From Epiperipatus broadwayi (taxonomy: Eukaryota > Onychophora > Udeonychophora > Euonychophora > Peripatidae): DNA of 64,000 bases. Position 1 is the stretch's first letter; every line of letters begins with the position of its first letter. Positions 36,090 through 48,609 of this stretch are shown piece by piece. The notes below the pieces were generated by a model that saw only the letters and a list, made by a program, of their open reading frames with translations, had not been told where the DNA came from and did not search any database. The stretch covers positions 4,484,682 through 4,548,681 of the forward strand of contig JAQFVV010012398.1 in assembly GCA_028023455.1 (NCBI GenBank). The letters run 5' to 3'. The position numbers and the translations under genes are program-made.

Positions 36090-37050
36090 TAGTCAAGAAA
36101 ACAGCAGTATAAATAAACAACTGATGGAAGAAGATAATCTAGTTAACAAAGAAGTTACCTCAGGTGATTTGGCTATATTTCACCCAACAAGATAAAGGAA
36201 AAAAGGAAGTGAATGTTGGTGAAGGCTTTGAAATGTTTAAAATTGAAAACGTTATTCAGAAAGCTAACCTATTTGTAAGAACAAAACTATAAAATCTAAA
36301 TTTGAAACTAATGAGAGAAGTAATTCAAATAAATTATTTAATGTTAATAATCAAGAATTCAAGTATAAAGAGGCATTACAACCAAAAATGAACAAGTATG
36401 CAAATGCAGTAAAAGTTGGAGGAAATAGAAGTATGGGGTAAATAACATTATGCAAGGGGTCTATAATATTATATTGGATTTAATAGATGAGGAAGGTGAA
36501 CAATCAACTGTTTTACTGAAATCACTCAATGAATAACTTTTTAAAATGATTGAGAAATTTAAGGAATAAAGGATAACAATTCTTTATCAAGAACATAACC
36601 ATAGATGAATTCATTTGGCACGCCAGATGCTAGACACTCCAGCTAGAAGTATCTGAACTGATTTCTACAGTGGTTAACTTAGGACTGCAATAATGTAAAT
36701 ATAGAATATTCAATCTTAGCATAAATAAAGTTTCATTTAATAAAAAAAAAAAGTAATGTATTCATATATGATGATAATATTGATAGAAAGTTGGCAGGTT
36801 ATTCTGATAGTGGATCTTCTGGGATTTTTTTGTTATTTCTTAAAGTTTCCAGTAATGATGCTCATAAGGTCGCTTCTTTTTGTAAAAATAATTTTAATGC
36901 AATCACAATAGTATTAAGAAATCATAATAATAAAACCAAATTATTTCAGAGATGTTCTGGTTTTCAGCCTAAGAAAAAATCTTTAGGGAAAACTAATCTG
37001 CCATTATACTTTAAACTTCCAAGGATGGTTCTTTTTTAGATTTGCTGAGA
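36090..37050 (+). pseudogene. Possible decayed coding region, family not recognised
   Basis: Plus-strand frames give fairly normal amino-acid composition over short stretches. One is a KEALQPKMNKYANAVKVGG segment near 36370. Another is an 82-codon open frame (36791-37039) with SFCKNNFNAITIVLRN and LGKTNLPLYFKLPRMVLF. The arrangement resembles a retroelement ORF1 or gag-like protein, but no diagnostic motif (zinc knuckle, coiled coil or RRM signature) could be confirmed. It could equally be a host-gene relic. Confidence 0.3.
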
Positions 37051-37327
37051 AGTGGCTTCCTGGCTAATGTAATTAAAGATTACGTAGTACCTGATCTAAA
37101 TTTTTTTTTTGCTAAATTTCTGTAAACAAAAATATTTTTTTCTTTATAATTTTTTTTTATTATCAATAAATGATGAATATTCTATTTACATGCACATATA
37201 TATATACATGACATACTATATAGCTATGTATTAATATTATAAGATTGTTTATTTCTTAAATGCATTCTCTCTTTATTTATTTGGATATCTTTATTCTTTC
37301 CCTTAAATTTACCTATTCCTATGCTGC

Positions 37328-37443
37328 AATAAATCCTTTTTTTTTTCATGTGTCAAATGCGTTGACTGGGAAGCGAACGCGGGCCAGCTGCTTAGAAGGC
37401 AGCTATGCTAACCACTAGGCCACCAATGCTTGACAATAAATTC
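37328..37443 (-). mobile_element. tRNA-derived SINE, minus strand
   Basis: Read on the minus strand, the body starts GTCAAGCATTGGTGGCCTAG and has a canonical A box TGGCCTAGTGG (37422-37412) and B box GTTCGCTTCCC (37378-37368). It ends ...TTGACACATG plus an A-run. Flanks AATAAATCC (37328-37336) and AATAAATTC (37435-37443) form an 8-of-9 target duplication. This is the least diverged copy of the family also seen at 5149-5281 and 24180-24311. Confidence 0.85.
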
Positions 37444-38060
37444 TTTTTTCTCTTTTATGAAATGATCAATGATCATATATAAGTCATTCAAATTTTGTTT
37501 TGTTCTTTAACTTACAATTTTGTAAAACTTTAAATTTAAATTAAATAAGGAAGCCAAGATTTTAAATATTAATGCATTTTCTGATTTGTTTATAGAAAGA
37601 AAAGACAAATATATTGATTTTAAGATTAATAGATTAAATATAATTGGCAGATCCTAAAACTAAAACAACTTTTGATTTAGTACTAAAAAATAAAAAGCGA
37701 CATCAGAGAAGATTTAATTTGATATGAGAAAATAAAGAAAAAATTAATGGTTAGTGAAAACAAAAGAGTATTTGCATTAAACAATTATGGGAAATATCAG
37801 ACAGACATACAGTCAACTATTAGTTAAAGCTGAATCATAGCTCTGTATGCCTGGGTACAAAATAGGTATCTCACCAGAGATATGCAGCATATTACGATAT
37901 AACATGATCACCATTTCTTATGCTTGCTCATAACTGTTATTACAACTGTATTGAGAGTTCAGCCTGTTTTAATATTACAATATGATTGTGTACTGACTAG
38001 TTATATATTTATTAATAAAGTTATACATATATGTGTGTATACAAGCTGATCAATAGACAA
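37444..38060. other. Spacer with a fragment of the 444-bp repeat
   Basis: About 37899-37941 (CATGATCACCATTTCTTATGC and onward) matches the inserted 444-bp repeat copy at about 12083-12125 in the same orientation. No other feature was seen, although the 5' LTR of the following Gypsy element could begin somewhat earlier than annotated. Confidence 0.45.
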
Positions 38061-38690
38061 TGTTGAGTCACTCTAGAAATAATTATATCCAGAAAAAACA
38101 ATTAGACTAACTGCAACTAACAACAGAGTAATTTGCACTGTAATAAAGTATAACAACATGCAATTTAGCAAAATAAATAAATTGCCTACAAAACTTTCTA
38201 AATGAGAGAGAATATATAATGGAACATAATGAAGAAAGTATTAAGTGAAAAGCAAACTAGTGAAATTCAAAGTGCAGAGTGGAAAGCTGATAGTGCAATT
38301 ACAGATTAATTTTAGTTGTAGAAAGAGCTCCAATCAAATCTAATTGGATTGATTTCAAGGAAACAGTGACTGTAACATAATTACTAGAATTTGCTAGTGA
38401 ATTATTTTCTGAAATTATGGGAGTTAAAAAATATGTATAGTTATTGAAATAAAGACTTTAGTAATTTATGGGGTTAGAGATTAGATCTAATTAGCTATCT
38501 ATTTATTTATCTACGAAGATATTAACTATTCTGTGATCAATGTTGTTTATTGCTTTCAACTAGCCAGTTGACAATAGAACATTATTGAGAATAAATATAC
38601 TCATTAAGTTATTTATTAAGACTTGTGAATATGTGTCAATTTGAGTTATTTTAAAATTATACAACTGCTAGATTACAGCCTGGCTCTGTA
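38061..38690 (+). repeat. 5' LTR of Gypsy element
   Basis: Begins TGTTGAGTCACTC. A TGGTACAGCC segment shortly after its end (38700) could be a primer-binding site but was not matched to a tRNA. The exact borders are uncertain by tens of bases. Confidence 0.7.
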
Positions 38691-38729
38691 GATATTAAAT
38701 GGTACAGCCATCAGAACTTATGAAAAGAT

Positions 38730-39490
38730 TTGTCCATACATATCAGATATTTAGTATGTATAAAGAGTTTCAGAATAGTGCAATAACATCATTTTAATGA
38801 GTACTCCATGACAGTGGCAAATTTATGTAAATCATGTAGAGAAATACAGTGTGAGAAATGGGATTACTGATGACAAGTTGAATGTCACCATCCTCTTACG
38901 ATGTCAGAACAGGATGTTCAACAATTAGCAAACCAGTTATGTGATCCAAAATTCACCAGAAAAAAATCCATATGAGAAATTATTGATAAAACTAAATGCC
39001 TATTTTAAGTTAATAATGTCAAAATTTACAGCACGTCTTCATTTCCATGATAGAATGCAATCACAGGATGAAAACATACATGAACATGATTTAATACTAT
39101 AGACATTAAGTGAAGGAATTCCAGTTCAAAGATTATATTGAAGAGATGATATTGGAATAGTTACTATGGTGAATCAAACACATGACACTTATGCAGATGC
39201 TCCTAAGCAAATTGATGCTAACTTATAAAGTCACTAATTGAACCTGGAATAGCACACAAAACTGTGTTAGACCACATGCAACCTTTTAAAAATGTGAATG
39301 AAGAAGTCAAACCAAACATATATAAATGTAGTGAATCTACAGATGAAAGAGAAGTTTGGTAAGAAGAAGCCCAAGAATTGTTACAGTTGTGGAAAGAATA
39401 GCCATATTAAATAAAATGTTACTTTAAAACTTATAGGTGTTTTAACTGCTGTTTGATAGGTCATTTGTCAAAGTTCTGCAATATAAAATG
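38730..39490 (+). pseudogene. Gypsy gag remnant with two zinc knuckles
   Basis: A capsid-like segment reads YEKLLIKLNAYFKLIMSKFT near 38967. It is followed by ARLHFHDRMQSQDENIHEHD and, after stops, a TLSEGIPVQRLY block near 39100. The end carries two CCHC-like knuckles: NCYSCGKNSHI near 39382 (Cys-x2-Cys-x4-His, last Cys shifted) and CFNCCLIGHLSKFC near 39437, a complete Cys-x2-Cys-x4-His-x4-Cys. This order is typical of Gypsy Gag, the nucleic-acid-binding structural protein. Stops and frameshifts make it non-functional. Confidence 0.7.
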
Positions 39491-39829
39491 ACAAATAAAA
39501 AAGGAGGATTTACTAATAAAGAACAAATCAAGGAATGGGATGACAAAGAATGTCATTAATATCAATCTTTGAAAAATAAATGGCCGAAATAATAAATTTC
39601 CACTACTATATAAGTTGAAATCTAAAATAGTTAACAGGAAAATTATGGCAGAATGGACTAAAATGAATAAAGATTAAAACATATTAAAAAAATTGGATAA
39701 AAAATGAATGACTGAAGAAATGACCAAATTTTATAGCACCAGTAATATGGAATGCTTGTGAAAGTTTGTCAACATGCCAAGAATACTTATTAAAGTAAAA
39801 CCAAGTAATGATTCCAGACAAAGGAATAA

Positions 39830-40290
39830 AATGTGTTCTATAGCTGCTACACAAAGGACACATGAGAATTACACATATGAAAGAACTAGTTTATTTGTAT
39901 GTCTGGTTGCTGAAAATAGACAGTGATATTTAAAAAAATTATAAGAAATTGTCAAGTCTGCCAACAGACAGTGAGGCTATCAGTTAAAGAATGTCAACAC
40001 TTTATGCCAAGATCCATTACAAAATAAAAGCCCATGGAGTAACTACTGAAGTACTGTGTAAGGACACATTGGTCTATATTAATGCCAGATAAACTAAAAA
40101 AGATAGATGTAAACTTAGACAACTTCAAGTTTAAATTAAAATAGACAGTTTGGATAAAGAATAAATACACTTAAGAAAAAGTGTTTACCAGATGAAATAA
40201 GTAAATAGTATCTGTACAAATATGAGAGATAAGATTAGAAGGTGATAGAATTTTGAGATGGCATATAAATCATCAGAGAATGTCAAGTTG
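39830..40290 (+). pseudogene. Gypsy integrase remnant
   Basis: The zinc-binding start reads LLHKGHMRITHMKELVYLYV near 39845-39905, corresponding to the LHxGHxGxxRMKxLAR block of Gypsy integrases. A KIDSDI segment follows, and later VWIKNKYT and a WHINHQRM-like C-terminal segment near 40262. The catalytic core between them is lost. The second Cys pair of the zinc motif is also not readable. Confidence 0.65.
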
Positions 40291-40574
40291 AAATATTAGA
40301 AAACATAACTACTATTCTATAAGGATGTTAAGACTGATGGTTCTATAAATATAGAGGTGGAGTTAGAAGAGAAATTTTCAAAAAGAGAAAGTTCTAGTTT
40401 AGATTTATGGTAACTAACTACTTCTTTAAATAGTAAATTAACCACTGAAAAGTAAAGAGACATATCATCATCAACAAGAGCTACGCTATAAAGAAAACCA
40501 GTAAAGTTATATTTTATTTGCGATTAAAACTCAGCTTTGTATTTTTTAATAAAATTATATATATAAACAGTCAA

Positions 40575-41155
40575 TGCTGAGTCACTCTAAAACATAATTA
40601 TATGCAACAAAGAGAAGTAGAATAATTGGAAGTAACAACAGTCTGAAATGCCTATAAAACTTTCTAAATGAGAGAGAATATAAAATAGAGTAGAATGGAG
40701 AAAGAAAAAAGTAAAGTGAGAAGCAGATTAGTGAAACTCGAAGTGCAGAGTGAAAAATTGATAATGCAGTTGCAGACCAGTATTAGCAGTAGAAATAGCT
40801 CCAGTCAAATCTAATTAGACTAACTCAAGGAAGCAGTAAGTAGTAAGGTGCTAACTAAAAATTACTAATGAACAACTGCTAAAGAAAACGTATAGTTATT
40901 GAAATAAAGTCTAGTAATTCATGAAATTAGAGATGAACAATAATTAGTTATCAATTTATTTATTTATCAATCTACAGAGATATAAACTGTTCCAGAATCA
41001 ATACTGTTTATTGTTGCCAGTTAACGGCTAATCCTAATTACTAATATATATTATTCAGAGTAAATAAACTCGTTATTGATTAAAACTCGTGTGCAAGTGT
41101 CATTTCTAGTTATTTTGTAATTTTACAATTGTTAGGTTATAGTCTGGTGTTGTAC
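40575..41155 (+). repeat. 3' LTR of Gypsy element
   Basis: Begins TGCTGAGTCACTC and aligns with 38061-38690 through several shared blocks, including the sequence before the end (TTTTACAATTGTTAGGTTATA against ATACAACTGCTAGATTACA-like sequence). Small indels make it about 50 bp shorter. Confidence 0.7.
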
Positions 41156-43120
41156 ATTTCTACTTTACAAGTGTATCAAAAGTCTTGTGACAGATTGTAT
41201 TAAGCTAAGACTGGTTACATTTTCTTTTACCAAACAATATTGCAAGGCTTGCTGTAATAGTTAGAGATTGGCTGAGATATATATAAACTTGACAGCTAAA
41301 ACTCTCAGTTACTTGAAAAAGTTTTTTTTTTTATAATCTACCCAGATGTGAACCCCAATAAACCATGGGCATAGAATCAAACACCTAACAATTGCATGGT
41401 AAGATCCTTACTACGAGATGTTAAATATTTATTATATGTATTGATTTAATATATTTTTATTTAATAACTTTGTATGAAAAAATTTGGTGAAGAAAACAAC
41501 AATGAGATAATTAGATGTTACATGCTGCTTTTGACTTTATATATAAATCGATTATAACTTACAAAGCTTTGCTAAGGTTTTTAACTGTAAGAGACACCCT
41601 GCAGAAATCTTCTATTCTGCAGCAAAATTTAATTAATTTCGCTAATTAAAATTTTATTCAGCTTATATTTTTATTCTTTTTTTAGTGTATTTTTAAAAAA
41701 ATTATGAATAAAAAATGTCCATTTCTGACTTGTGGCCTTTAGTTAAATAAGGGTCAATGACATGTACTACTTTTAAAAAATAAATTAAAATTAATTTTAA
41801 TCTTTCGAATACTGCTGCGATTAATCATTTGAAAAAGTCTTTACGAAATAATTACCTTTTAAATCAAAGGTATGTGGCTCTTATTAATTATATTTTTTAT
41901 TTTTATGTATATACAAAAGATTTTAATGCAGTAATAACGCCAAAGAATTATAATTATTTTTGATCTAAAGTATTGTATTTAAATAAAATAAAAATCACAT
42001 AAATTTTAGCAAATCGTAAATGTTCTCTCTTTTTCTCTCCATATATATAGTAAAACTTCCTCATTATTTTTCTGCTGAGAAAACAGTAAAAAAAATAAAG
42101 TTATTCAAATGTTAGATCGTGGGAATTGATTCTTTTTTGTTTTCTTTTCATGCTAAGAGTAGATCGATTCCCATTTACTGAGCAATAAATGAATGAATAA
42201 ATTGCTCAGTTTATAGCCTCGCGAATTGACAAAAGTTCTAACATTGCTTAGAATATTAAAATCTCTCATCGTTTGATTTTGATTATTAGATCATGAACAA
42301 AATATATTCTATATTGTAGCAATACAAGAAAAAAGTATATATTTATAATAATAATTCACTACTAAATGATTTATTTAATAAGCCATTACATTAAGGCAAT
42401 CAAATGTAAATTGGCTATGGGAACCAATGGTGATAATCGCATTCACAGTTCGATTGCCAGATGTAATGAACCAAAAATTGAAATCATAAAGAAATGTTAT
42501 GCAAGTAACATTGTATAAATTTAAATTCGCTTCTATTTACCTGGACTCACACAGATGAGTTAAATCTAGTGATCTGGACAAAATATGACACAATGATTTA
42601 ATAATTTGTGTTTTTGATATGCACTTGGCTGTATAATTTTCCAAGCTACCATATAATCTCTCCATTAGAAGAGAATGTGATATTGAATTTGTAATTGATT
42701 ATGATATCATCAGAGTGCTACCAATAACTTTGATTAATGAACCCAAACCATTATATAACAAGCACACACAATCTCATTATATCACTACTATTTTCCATGC
42801 TTCTTGATTCATTGAACATGATTTTTATTATCATTAGCTTTAAATAGTATTTAAACATCACATGCATCTACCACAAATATATAGGCCAGTTCAAAAACAT
42901 AAGAAAACATCTTTAAACTCAGCTAAGCTAGATGTTCCAATAAAATATTTTAATAAGTAAGAGAATATTTAACTCAGTACAAATAAGTACTTTAAATTCA
43001 GGAATATAAATAAAGTAATAATATCAACATTTATACTGGGAGACAAAATATTAATATTAAAAATAAATAAAATCTTATCAAATTATTAATTTTTTTAATT
43101 AACTCTTATATTTTTCATTT
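41156..43120. other. Unannotated AT-rich region
   Basis: No coding, RNA or repeat feature could be supported. Confidence 0.45.
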
Positions 43121-43124
43121 GATG

Positions 43125-44760
43125 TGATCATCATTTTCCCATTATTATTCAATCTACTGCAGGATGTGTTTCTATCCAATTCATAACATCTTTTCTTCAA
43201 TCATATGAACAAACTTCCTTATTTTATTCATCCATCTCACATGTTGTCACTGTCTAAGTCTTTTACAATTTCTTAAAATCTACTTTCAGATTTCAATTAT
43301 CTGTCTTTTATCTTATTTTCTAGAAGGATATTCAGCCCAACTTCAGTTTAGTCTTTTAATTTTTTTAATGATGTTAATAATCACTTTCTTCTCTCATCCA
43401 CAAATTTTGTTTTGGATCCCTTCTTGTTACTTCTAATATAATCTTTTCATATTTCAGTGAGTGCTCTGAAGTTTCTGTATTTTTTTCTATTAAGTGTCCA
43501 AGTTTTGGAACTTTATGTAAAGAATTAATAAAGTATATTTCTTAAAAATCTTTCTTTTTTTTACAACTACATGTTTTCTTTTAATAATAAATTATATCTA
43601 ATTCTTAAATAATGAAATTAATAATAATTAAATTATTCTTAATTCTGTGAAAAAATTTTATTCATCAAGTTTTTCTTTTTATTAATAATATGTTCAAGGT
43701 ATTTGTTGTGCATCAATCCTAATAGGTGACTAAAAAAGCTACATCAGTACATTATTATCAATCAGAAGATAATCAACATACCAAATGATTCCAGACTGTT
43801 TGAAATATGTAAAACATAATATTTTCTGTCTGTTTTTCTGTCTGTTAAAAGTATATAACACACTATTTTTCATAAATAAATTCTTTTGAGATTAAAATAA
43901 TTATCAATCTTCATTATTTTCTGAAAAAAAGTCTTGAACATTAATTTAGTTTTTTTTTTAGTACTGTATTTATCTTTAATCCTATTTTTTAAACTTTTAT
44001 TTGATAACATATGCAACATTTTCTCAATCCATCATCTGCAAAATCTTAGTGGTTTAAAAAATGTCATTGTATTTATATAAAAAAGTTTTTTTGAGATATG
44101 GAATCACCCTGTTAAACATTCTTATCAATGCTAACCTTTTTAATGTCCTCATATAATCTAATTACTACTGCTACATTTTGACAAATATTCCTCAGAAGAT
44201 AATTTCTATCTTGAGGGTTTAAAGCTTTAATTACAGTGAAAATACTTATTGAATCAAATACCTTTTTATAATCTACAAATTGAAAGCTTAATGGCAACTT
44301 GTATTCATTGATCCTTTTAATAACTTATCTCATTATTTGGATGTGATCCTCTGTAGTAAAACTACTTTTAAATCCAGCTTGTTTTTTATGTCATTTTAAA
44401 TCCAAATTCACTGCCAGTAAGTTGTAAAGATTTTGTATAGAACTGATAAAAGATTAATAGGTTTGTAATTTCTAATTTATTTTTATTACCTCTTTTTAAA
44501 TATCTGTATTACAATTACATTCTTTCATTATATAGTACATTTATTTCCCAATACTTTTCCATTTGTTTATCTGTTTTTTTAAGATATCAATAATAATTCT
44601 ATCACTTACTGAAGTTTTTCCTTTTTACCTAGATTTACTTGCATGTTTTACCACTTCATTTAAAAACTGAACAATTCAGATGATGTAATAATTGTGACTG
44701 CTTTGTTTTCATGCTTTTTATTAGTAAAATAGTCTCGTTTTATGCGGATTATTTTAATGT
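43125..44760 (-). pseudogene. RTE-type LINE, RT and 3' end, minus strand, decayed
   Basis: The 3' part (43125-43520) is clearly the same sequence as 34566-35000 in a more decayed state. Upstream on the minus strand is a 61-codon frame (44297-44112) with LSFQFVDYKKVFDS, the RT motif containing the first catalytic Asp, then VIKALNPQ and VIRLYEDIKKV. Those are the landmarks that follow it in RTE reverse transcriptases. The YxDD motif could not be read. Similarity fades out beyond about 44700. The endonuclease domain is missing. Confidence 0.75.
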
Positions 44761-45158
44761 GATTTTGAAGATATGCGATTCATGTTTCTTTTTAATAACT
44801 TTCATATTTCACTATATTTATTAGATATCAAGAAATTTAAATTATTAATAACTTATTTTCACTTGAAATACTTTTTTTTTTTTTCAAAAATATAACGTTA
44901 TATTACAGCTAACGTGAATATGGCCTGAAGCTGTATTTAGAATTTTAGCTTCTATGTAAATAACCTATTTATACTAATGAGTAAATAATAATAATAGATT
45001 TATACTTACATATAAAAATATCATAATAAATATTCAAAAAAATTAAACCTTTAAAACATATATTTTGAAATGTATAACAGAAATAAATAATCTTTTAGAT
45101 TTTTAAAATAAAAAAACTAAGATTTTATAAACTGAAAATAATCTTTCTAATGATAATG
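44761..45158. other. AT-rich spacer
   Basis: Nothing recognised. Confidence 0.45.
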
Positions 45159-45390
45159 TATAATCTTTTCGTTTTTGATTTTGATCTCTTTTAATATAGA
45201 AACAGAAAACCATTAACACAGCATAAAACTGAATGTGGTGCTAGTTGTACATCACATCGTGAATAAAAATAAAGTATAATCTTTTCGTTTTTGATTTTGA
45301 TCTCTTTTAATATAGAAACAGAAAACCATTAACACAGCATAAAACTGAATGTGGCGCTAGTTGTACATCACATCGTGAATAAAAATAAAG
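45159..45390 (+). repeat. 116-bp tandem duplication
   Basis: Two units (45159-45274 and 45275-45390) start TATAATCTTTTCG and differ at one base (TGGTGC against TGGCGC). Recent duplication. Confidence 0.92.
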
Positions 45391-45435
45391 TGGCTAACAT
45401 GTTTCTCTGGGCATAATTGCTGAGAGATTCTTGAC

Positions 45436-46240
45436 TTTGTTTAAGGAGAAGCTACAATACATCACATTACATCGAATCTGATTTCTTTTCAGTTTACAAA
45501 CGAATGCTAGCGGTAATGATTAAAATATGTATGAAAAATGTAAAATTAAATATTGTAGTTAATAAAAAAAGTAAAAAAAGTTTGTCTTGTATTAATTTTT
45601 TTCAAATATTTGAAATTTTTTATTAGTCATACTTTATTTGCTTATTTTTTTAATGCGAATTTTAAAGTAATTTTTCTTTGTTGCTTTGCTTTTATGCGAA
45701 TTCTTAATTTTTAATTGTTAGTTTTAATTAAATTTTGCCCAACAGTGGTGAGTCAGTGTCTTTTTATTATCGTAAGTCTAAGTTCTTATTTTTATTTTAA
45801 ACTTTTAGTTTACTCTAACAGAGAGAAAAACACACCCAAGAAAATGAATTTCTTTGTAAACAAAAATTTCAGTTTTAGATCGCTTAGTGAAATGGGAAGG
45901 ATCAACAGCGATTAGAAAATGTTTTAGTTGTATTTTCTCTTGACTTCGTTTAAGGAAAAGCTACAGTACCTCACATCACATCATGATGAATCTGATGTCT
46001 CAAATAGCGATAATGTTTAAAATACCGTACATGTATGAAAGAAATGTAAATTACACATAAAAATATATTGTTTTGAATAAAATTAAATACTGTAGTTAAT
46101 AAAAAAAGTAAAAAAAGTTTGTCTTGTATCAATTTTATTCAAATTTGAAATTTTTTATTAGTCATATTTTACTTTTTTTTTTTTTTTAATGCGAATTTTA
46201 AAGTAATTTTCCATTGTTGCTTTCCTTTTATGTGATTTTT
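45436..46240 (+). repeat. Direct repeat pair, period about 510 bp, hAT-MITE related
   Basis: The segment 45436-45700 is repeated at about 45945-46240: TTTAAGGAGAAGCTACA with TTTAAGGAAAAGCTACA, then a shared AATAAAAAAAGTAAAAAAAG block, and an AATGCGAATTTTAAAGTAA block. The AAGGAGAAGC-ACAATACATCACAT segment also occurs inside the hAT-type MITE at 57298-57725 (near 57401), so these are probably decayed internal parts of related non-autonomous hAT elements. No clean termini were seen. Confidence 0.7.
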
Positions 46241-46339
46241 GGAAAATTAAAGTGTGTATCCCCCATTTTTCAAGGTAAGTTAAGTCTATTTTTATGCGAT
46301 TTCTTTTGTGCATGTTTTCTGAGGAACCTATCTACCACA

Positions 46340-46920
46340 TAAAACAAGACCCAGGTATAGTATGTCTTGGAGAAACAAAACTTCACACACATTCAAACTA
46401 CTGTATATTGGAGCTTATGCAACAACTTGGCTCTTTCCACTTTATTCCCAACATTTATGCCTCATCAGGTGTTGCTTTCCTTACAAGTAAAAATCTTATC
46501 TACACCAACCTCAGAATGCTCCATCTTGACTCTTTCCACTTTATTCCCAACATTTATGCCTCATCAGGTGTTGCTTTCCTTACAAGTTAAAATCTTATCT
46601 ACACCAACCTCAGAATGCTCCATCTTGACCAAAACTTCCTCATGATCAGCATCACTTTTGGAAGCTTCTTAATAAATATCTATCTGTATAATAAAAGTGA
46701 ATTTATCTTTGCTCATTCCACTTTCAACAAGATTAACTCTCTCTTATCTAATTCCTCTCCAACCATCCTTCTTGGTGACTTTAATATAAACTACACTTAT
46801 TTCAATAATAAATATCTAATAAATATCTCTATCTTTTCAATAGAGTTCTGCTCTCTGGAGAAGTATGTTTCCCTCCCAATGCATTCTCCTTTTACACCCA
46901 TCACAAAACTTCCTTAATTG
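46340..46920 (+). pseudogene. LINE APE-like endonuclease remnant
   Basis: PGIVCLGETKLHTHSNY near 46350 corresponds to the second conserved block of APE endonucleases (the Glu-Thr of IxExT). SGVAFLTSKNLIYTNLRMLH follows, and then TILLGDFNINYTYF near 46762, the catalytic GDFN block. A 99-bp in-frame tandem duplication (46431-46529 and 46530-46628) repeats the middle of the domain, and a frameshift follows. The N-terminal catalytic residues are lost by truncation. Confidence 0.8.
46431..46628 (+). repeat. 99-bp in-frame tandem duplication inside LINE endonuclease
   Basis: CTCTTTCCACTTTATTCCC starts at 46431 and 46530. The units are nearly identical; one differs by a base that turns a codon into a stop near 46589. 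The unit length is 33 codons. Confidence 0.9.
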
Positions 46921-47499
46921 ACATCCTTTACTATTTGCCAGAACTTCACTATGACCTCAGTGCTAAATTCCAAGTTGTTCTGATCCTCTAGCTATTCAAG
47001 TCTCACTATCAACTGACCCATCTTTCTCAGCTTAATCTTATCATTCATTCACCATCAGACTATTAAACAAATTATCAGAAGCTTACATTGTGTTTTACAA
47101 GATAAAGATTCTCTCATTACCTCCTATTCAAACATAGTCATCCTTTGTTGGCATACTCAGTTCACTCATCAAATCATACACTAGAAGAACCAAAGGTCTG
47201 AAATGCCTAGTAAAAGGCCTTGATAACATTGCCAAAAAGTTAGATGATCTCTCTTCCTCTGATACTACTCCACAAGTCATCTTAGAACTTCTCTCAATGC
47301 CTCGAGAAACAGTAATGCCTCACACAATACATTGCCACTAAGAGTGGACCTTGTGTGCCCCCCAGACCCACCCCCACAATGCTTGATACAGGTCACAAAA
47401 AATGCCCTGGATCAACCATGCTTGCTAAAATTCACAACCACTTCAAGACCAATTTATAAATGATAAGTTTTTAAATTGTAAACATCTGGAAGAAGTCTG

Positions 47500-48400
47500 A
47501 GTTGGACTCTACTCACAACATTACTGAAACCTCAATCATTCAGAAGTTAAAAACTTTTCCTGAGAGCATTCATCCTGGAATCCATGGCATTCGTTGTGCT
47601 CTTTCATCTTTCCTACTTCACTGCACCAATAGTTCATCACATAATAGATATTCTTGCTCAAGACTTCCAGACCTGTACCCAGTGGTGATGGTCCCTTTCC
47701 TTAAAAAGCAATTAAATCCCTCTCCTTTGTCCAACATCAAGCCAATCTCTATGATTATCTTGTTAATCAAAATCATAGAGTCCATAGGCAAAGATCACAT
47801 TCAGCAACAAATCTACCTTCACATCTCAAAATTTCAATTTACCTGAAAGGGACTATCAACCACTGATGCAGTCCAGCATTTCCTTCTCCTCATTGAATAC
47901 ACTAGATGATATAACAAACCCAAACCCATGGTTATCCAGCTTGACTTTTCCTCTGTCTTTGACTGTATTGCACCCTCAATTCTGCTCCAAACCCTTCAGG
48001 ACTACCAGGTTCCAATTCCTTACATTCGCATCATTGGTAATCTTCTACTTAATAGATCCTAACTTTACCTCACTTGATGGTAAGTTATCCAATAGTTTCT
48101 GATCACATCTGTCAATCCCTCAAGGATTGCTGCTTGTAACACTTTGCTTTATAACTTACCTCAATCCACTACTCCAGCAAATATAATCTAAGCTTCCAGG
48201 CATAGCTCTCAAACAAACTATTCATCACATTTCATATGTTGATGACACCTTCATTTTTCTTTCAGATCATTCCCACCTATCTGCACTCTTTCATCTATTA
48301 AGCACTTTTGCCAACAAACTTAACCTCCACATCAACTTTTCCAATCCTCAATTTGAAATATTAAGACTGATCTACCTATCACTTCAATCTTCACATCAAA
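47500..48400 (+). pseudogene. LINE reverse transcriptase domain, broken
   Basis: Motifs appear in order across frames: PSPLSNIKPISMI (47720), KIIESIGKDHIQQQIY (47775), a TTDAVQHFLLLIEYTR segment (47860), LDFSSVFDCIAPSILLQ (47940) with the first catalytic Asp present, and ISYVDDTFIFLSDHSH (48229) with the YVDD catalytic box intact. ALFHLLSTFANKLNLHINFS follows. At least four frameshifts or stops separate them, so no active enzyme can be made from this copy. Confidence 0.85.
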
Positions 48401-48609
48401 ACTTCAACCTTTCTTAGGTTTTCTGATTGCCCTATCCCAATCAGCCATCACTAAGCAAGTCCAAAATATTATATTAAATAAACCCAAAAAATAGTTGCTT
48501 CACTAATCAACATTTTCTTATCACTTCCAGGAAAAATAACACTTTTAAACACATTGGTCTGTTACAGGCTTAGTTACTACTTCCCATCATCAAACTCACC
48601 AAACTCTTA

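Larger units (their letters stand above)
38061..41155 (+). mobile_element. Ty3/Gypsy LTR retrotransposon with both LTRs, internally deleted
   Basis: Two diverged direct repeats bound a 1.9-kb interior: the 5' LTR at about 38061-38690 and the 3' LTR at about 40575-41155. Both start TGNTGAGTCACTCTA and share blocks such as AAACTTTCTAAATGAGAGAG and TATAGTTATTGAAATAAAG. The interior has gag zinc-knuckle remnants and integrase remnants. Protease, reverse transcriptase and RNase H are not recognisable, and the space between the two is too short to hold them. LTR divergence is substantial, so the insertion is old. Target duplications were not identified. Confidence 0.8.
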
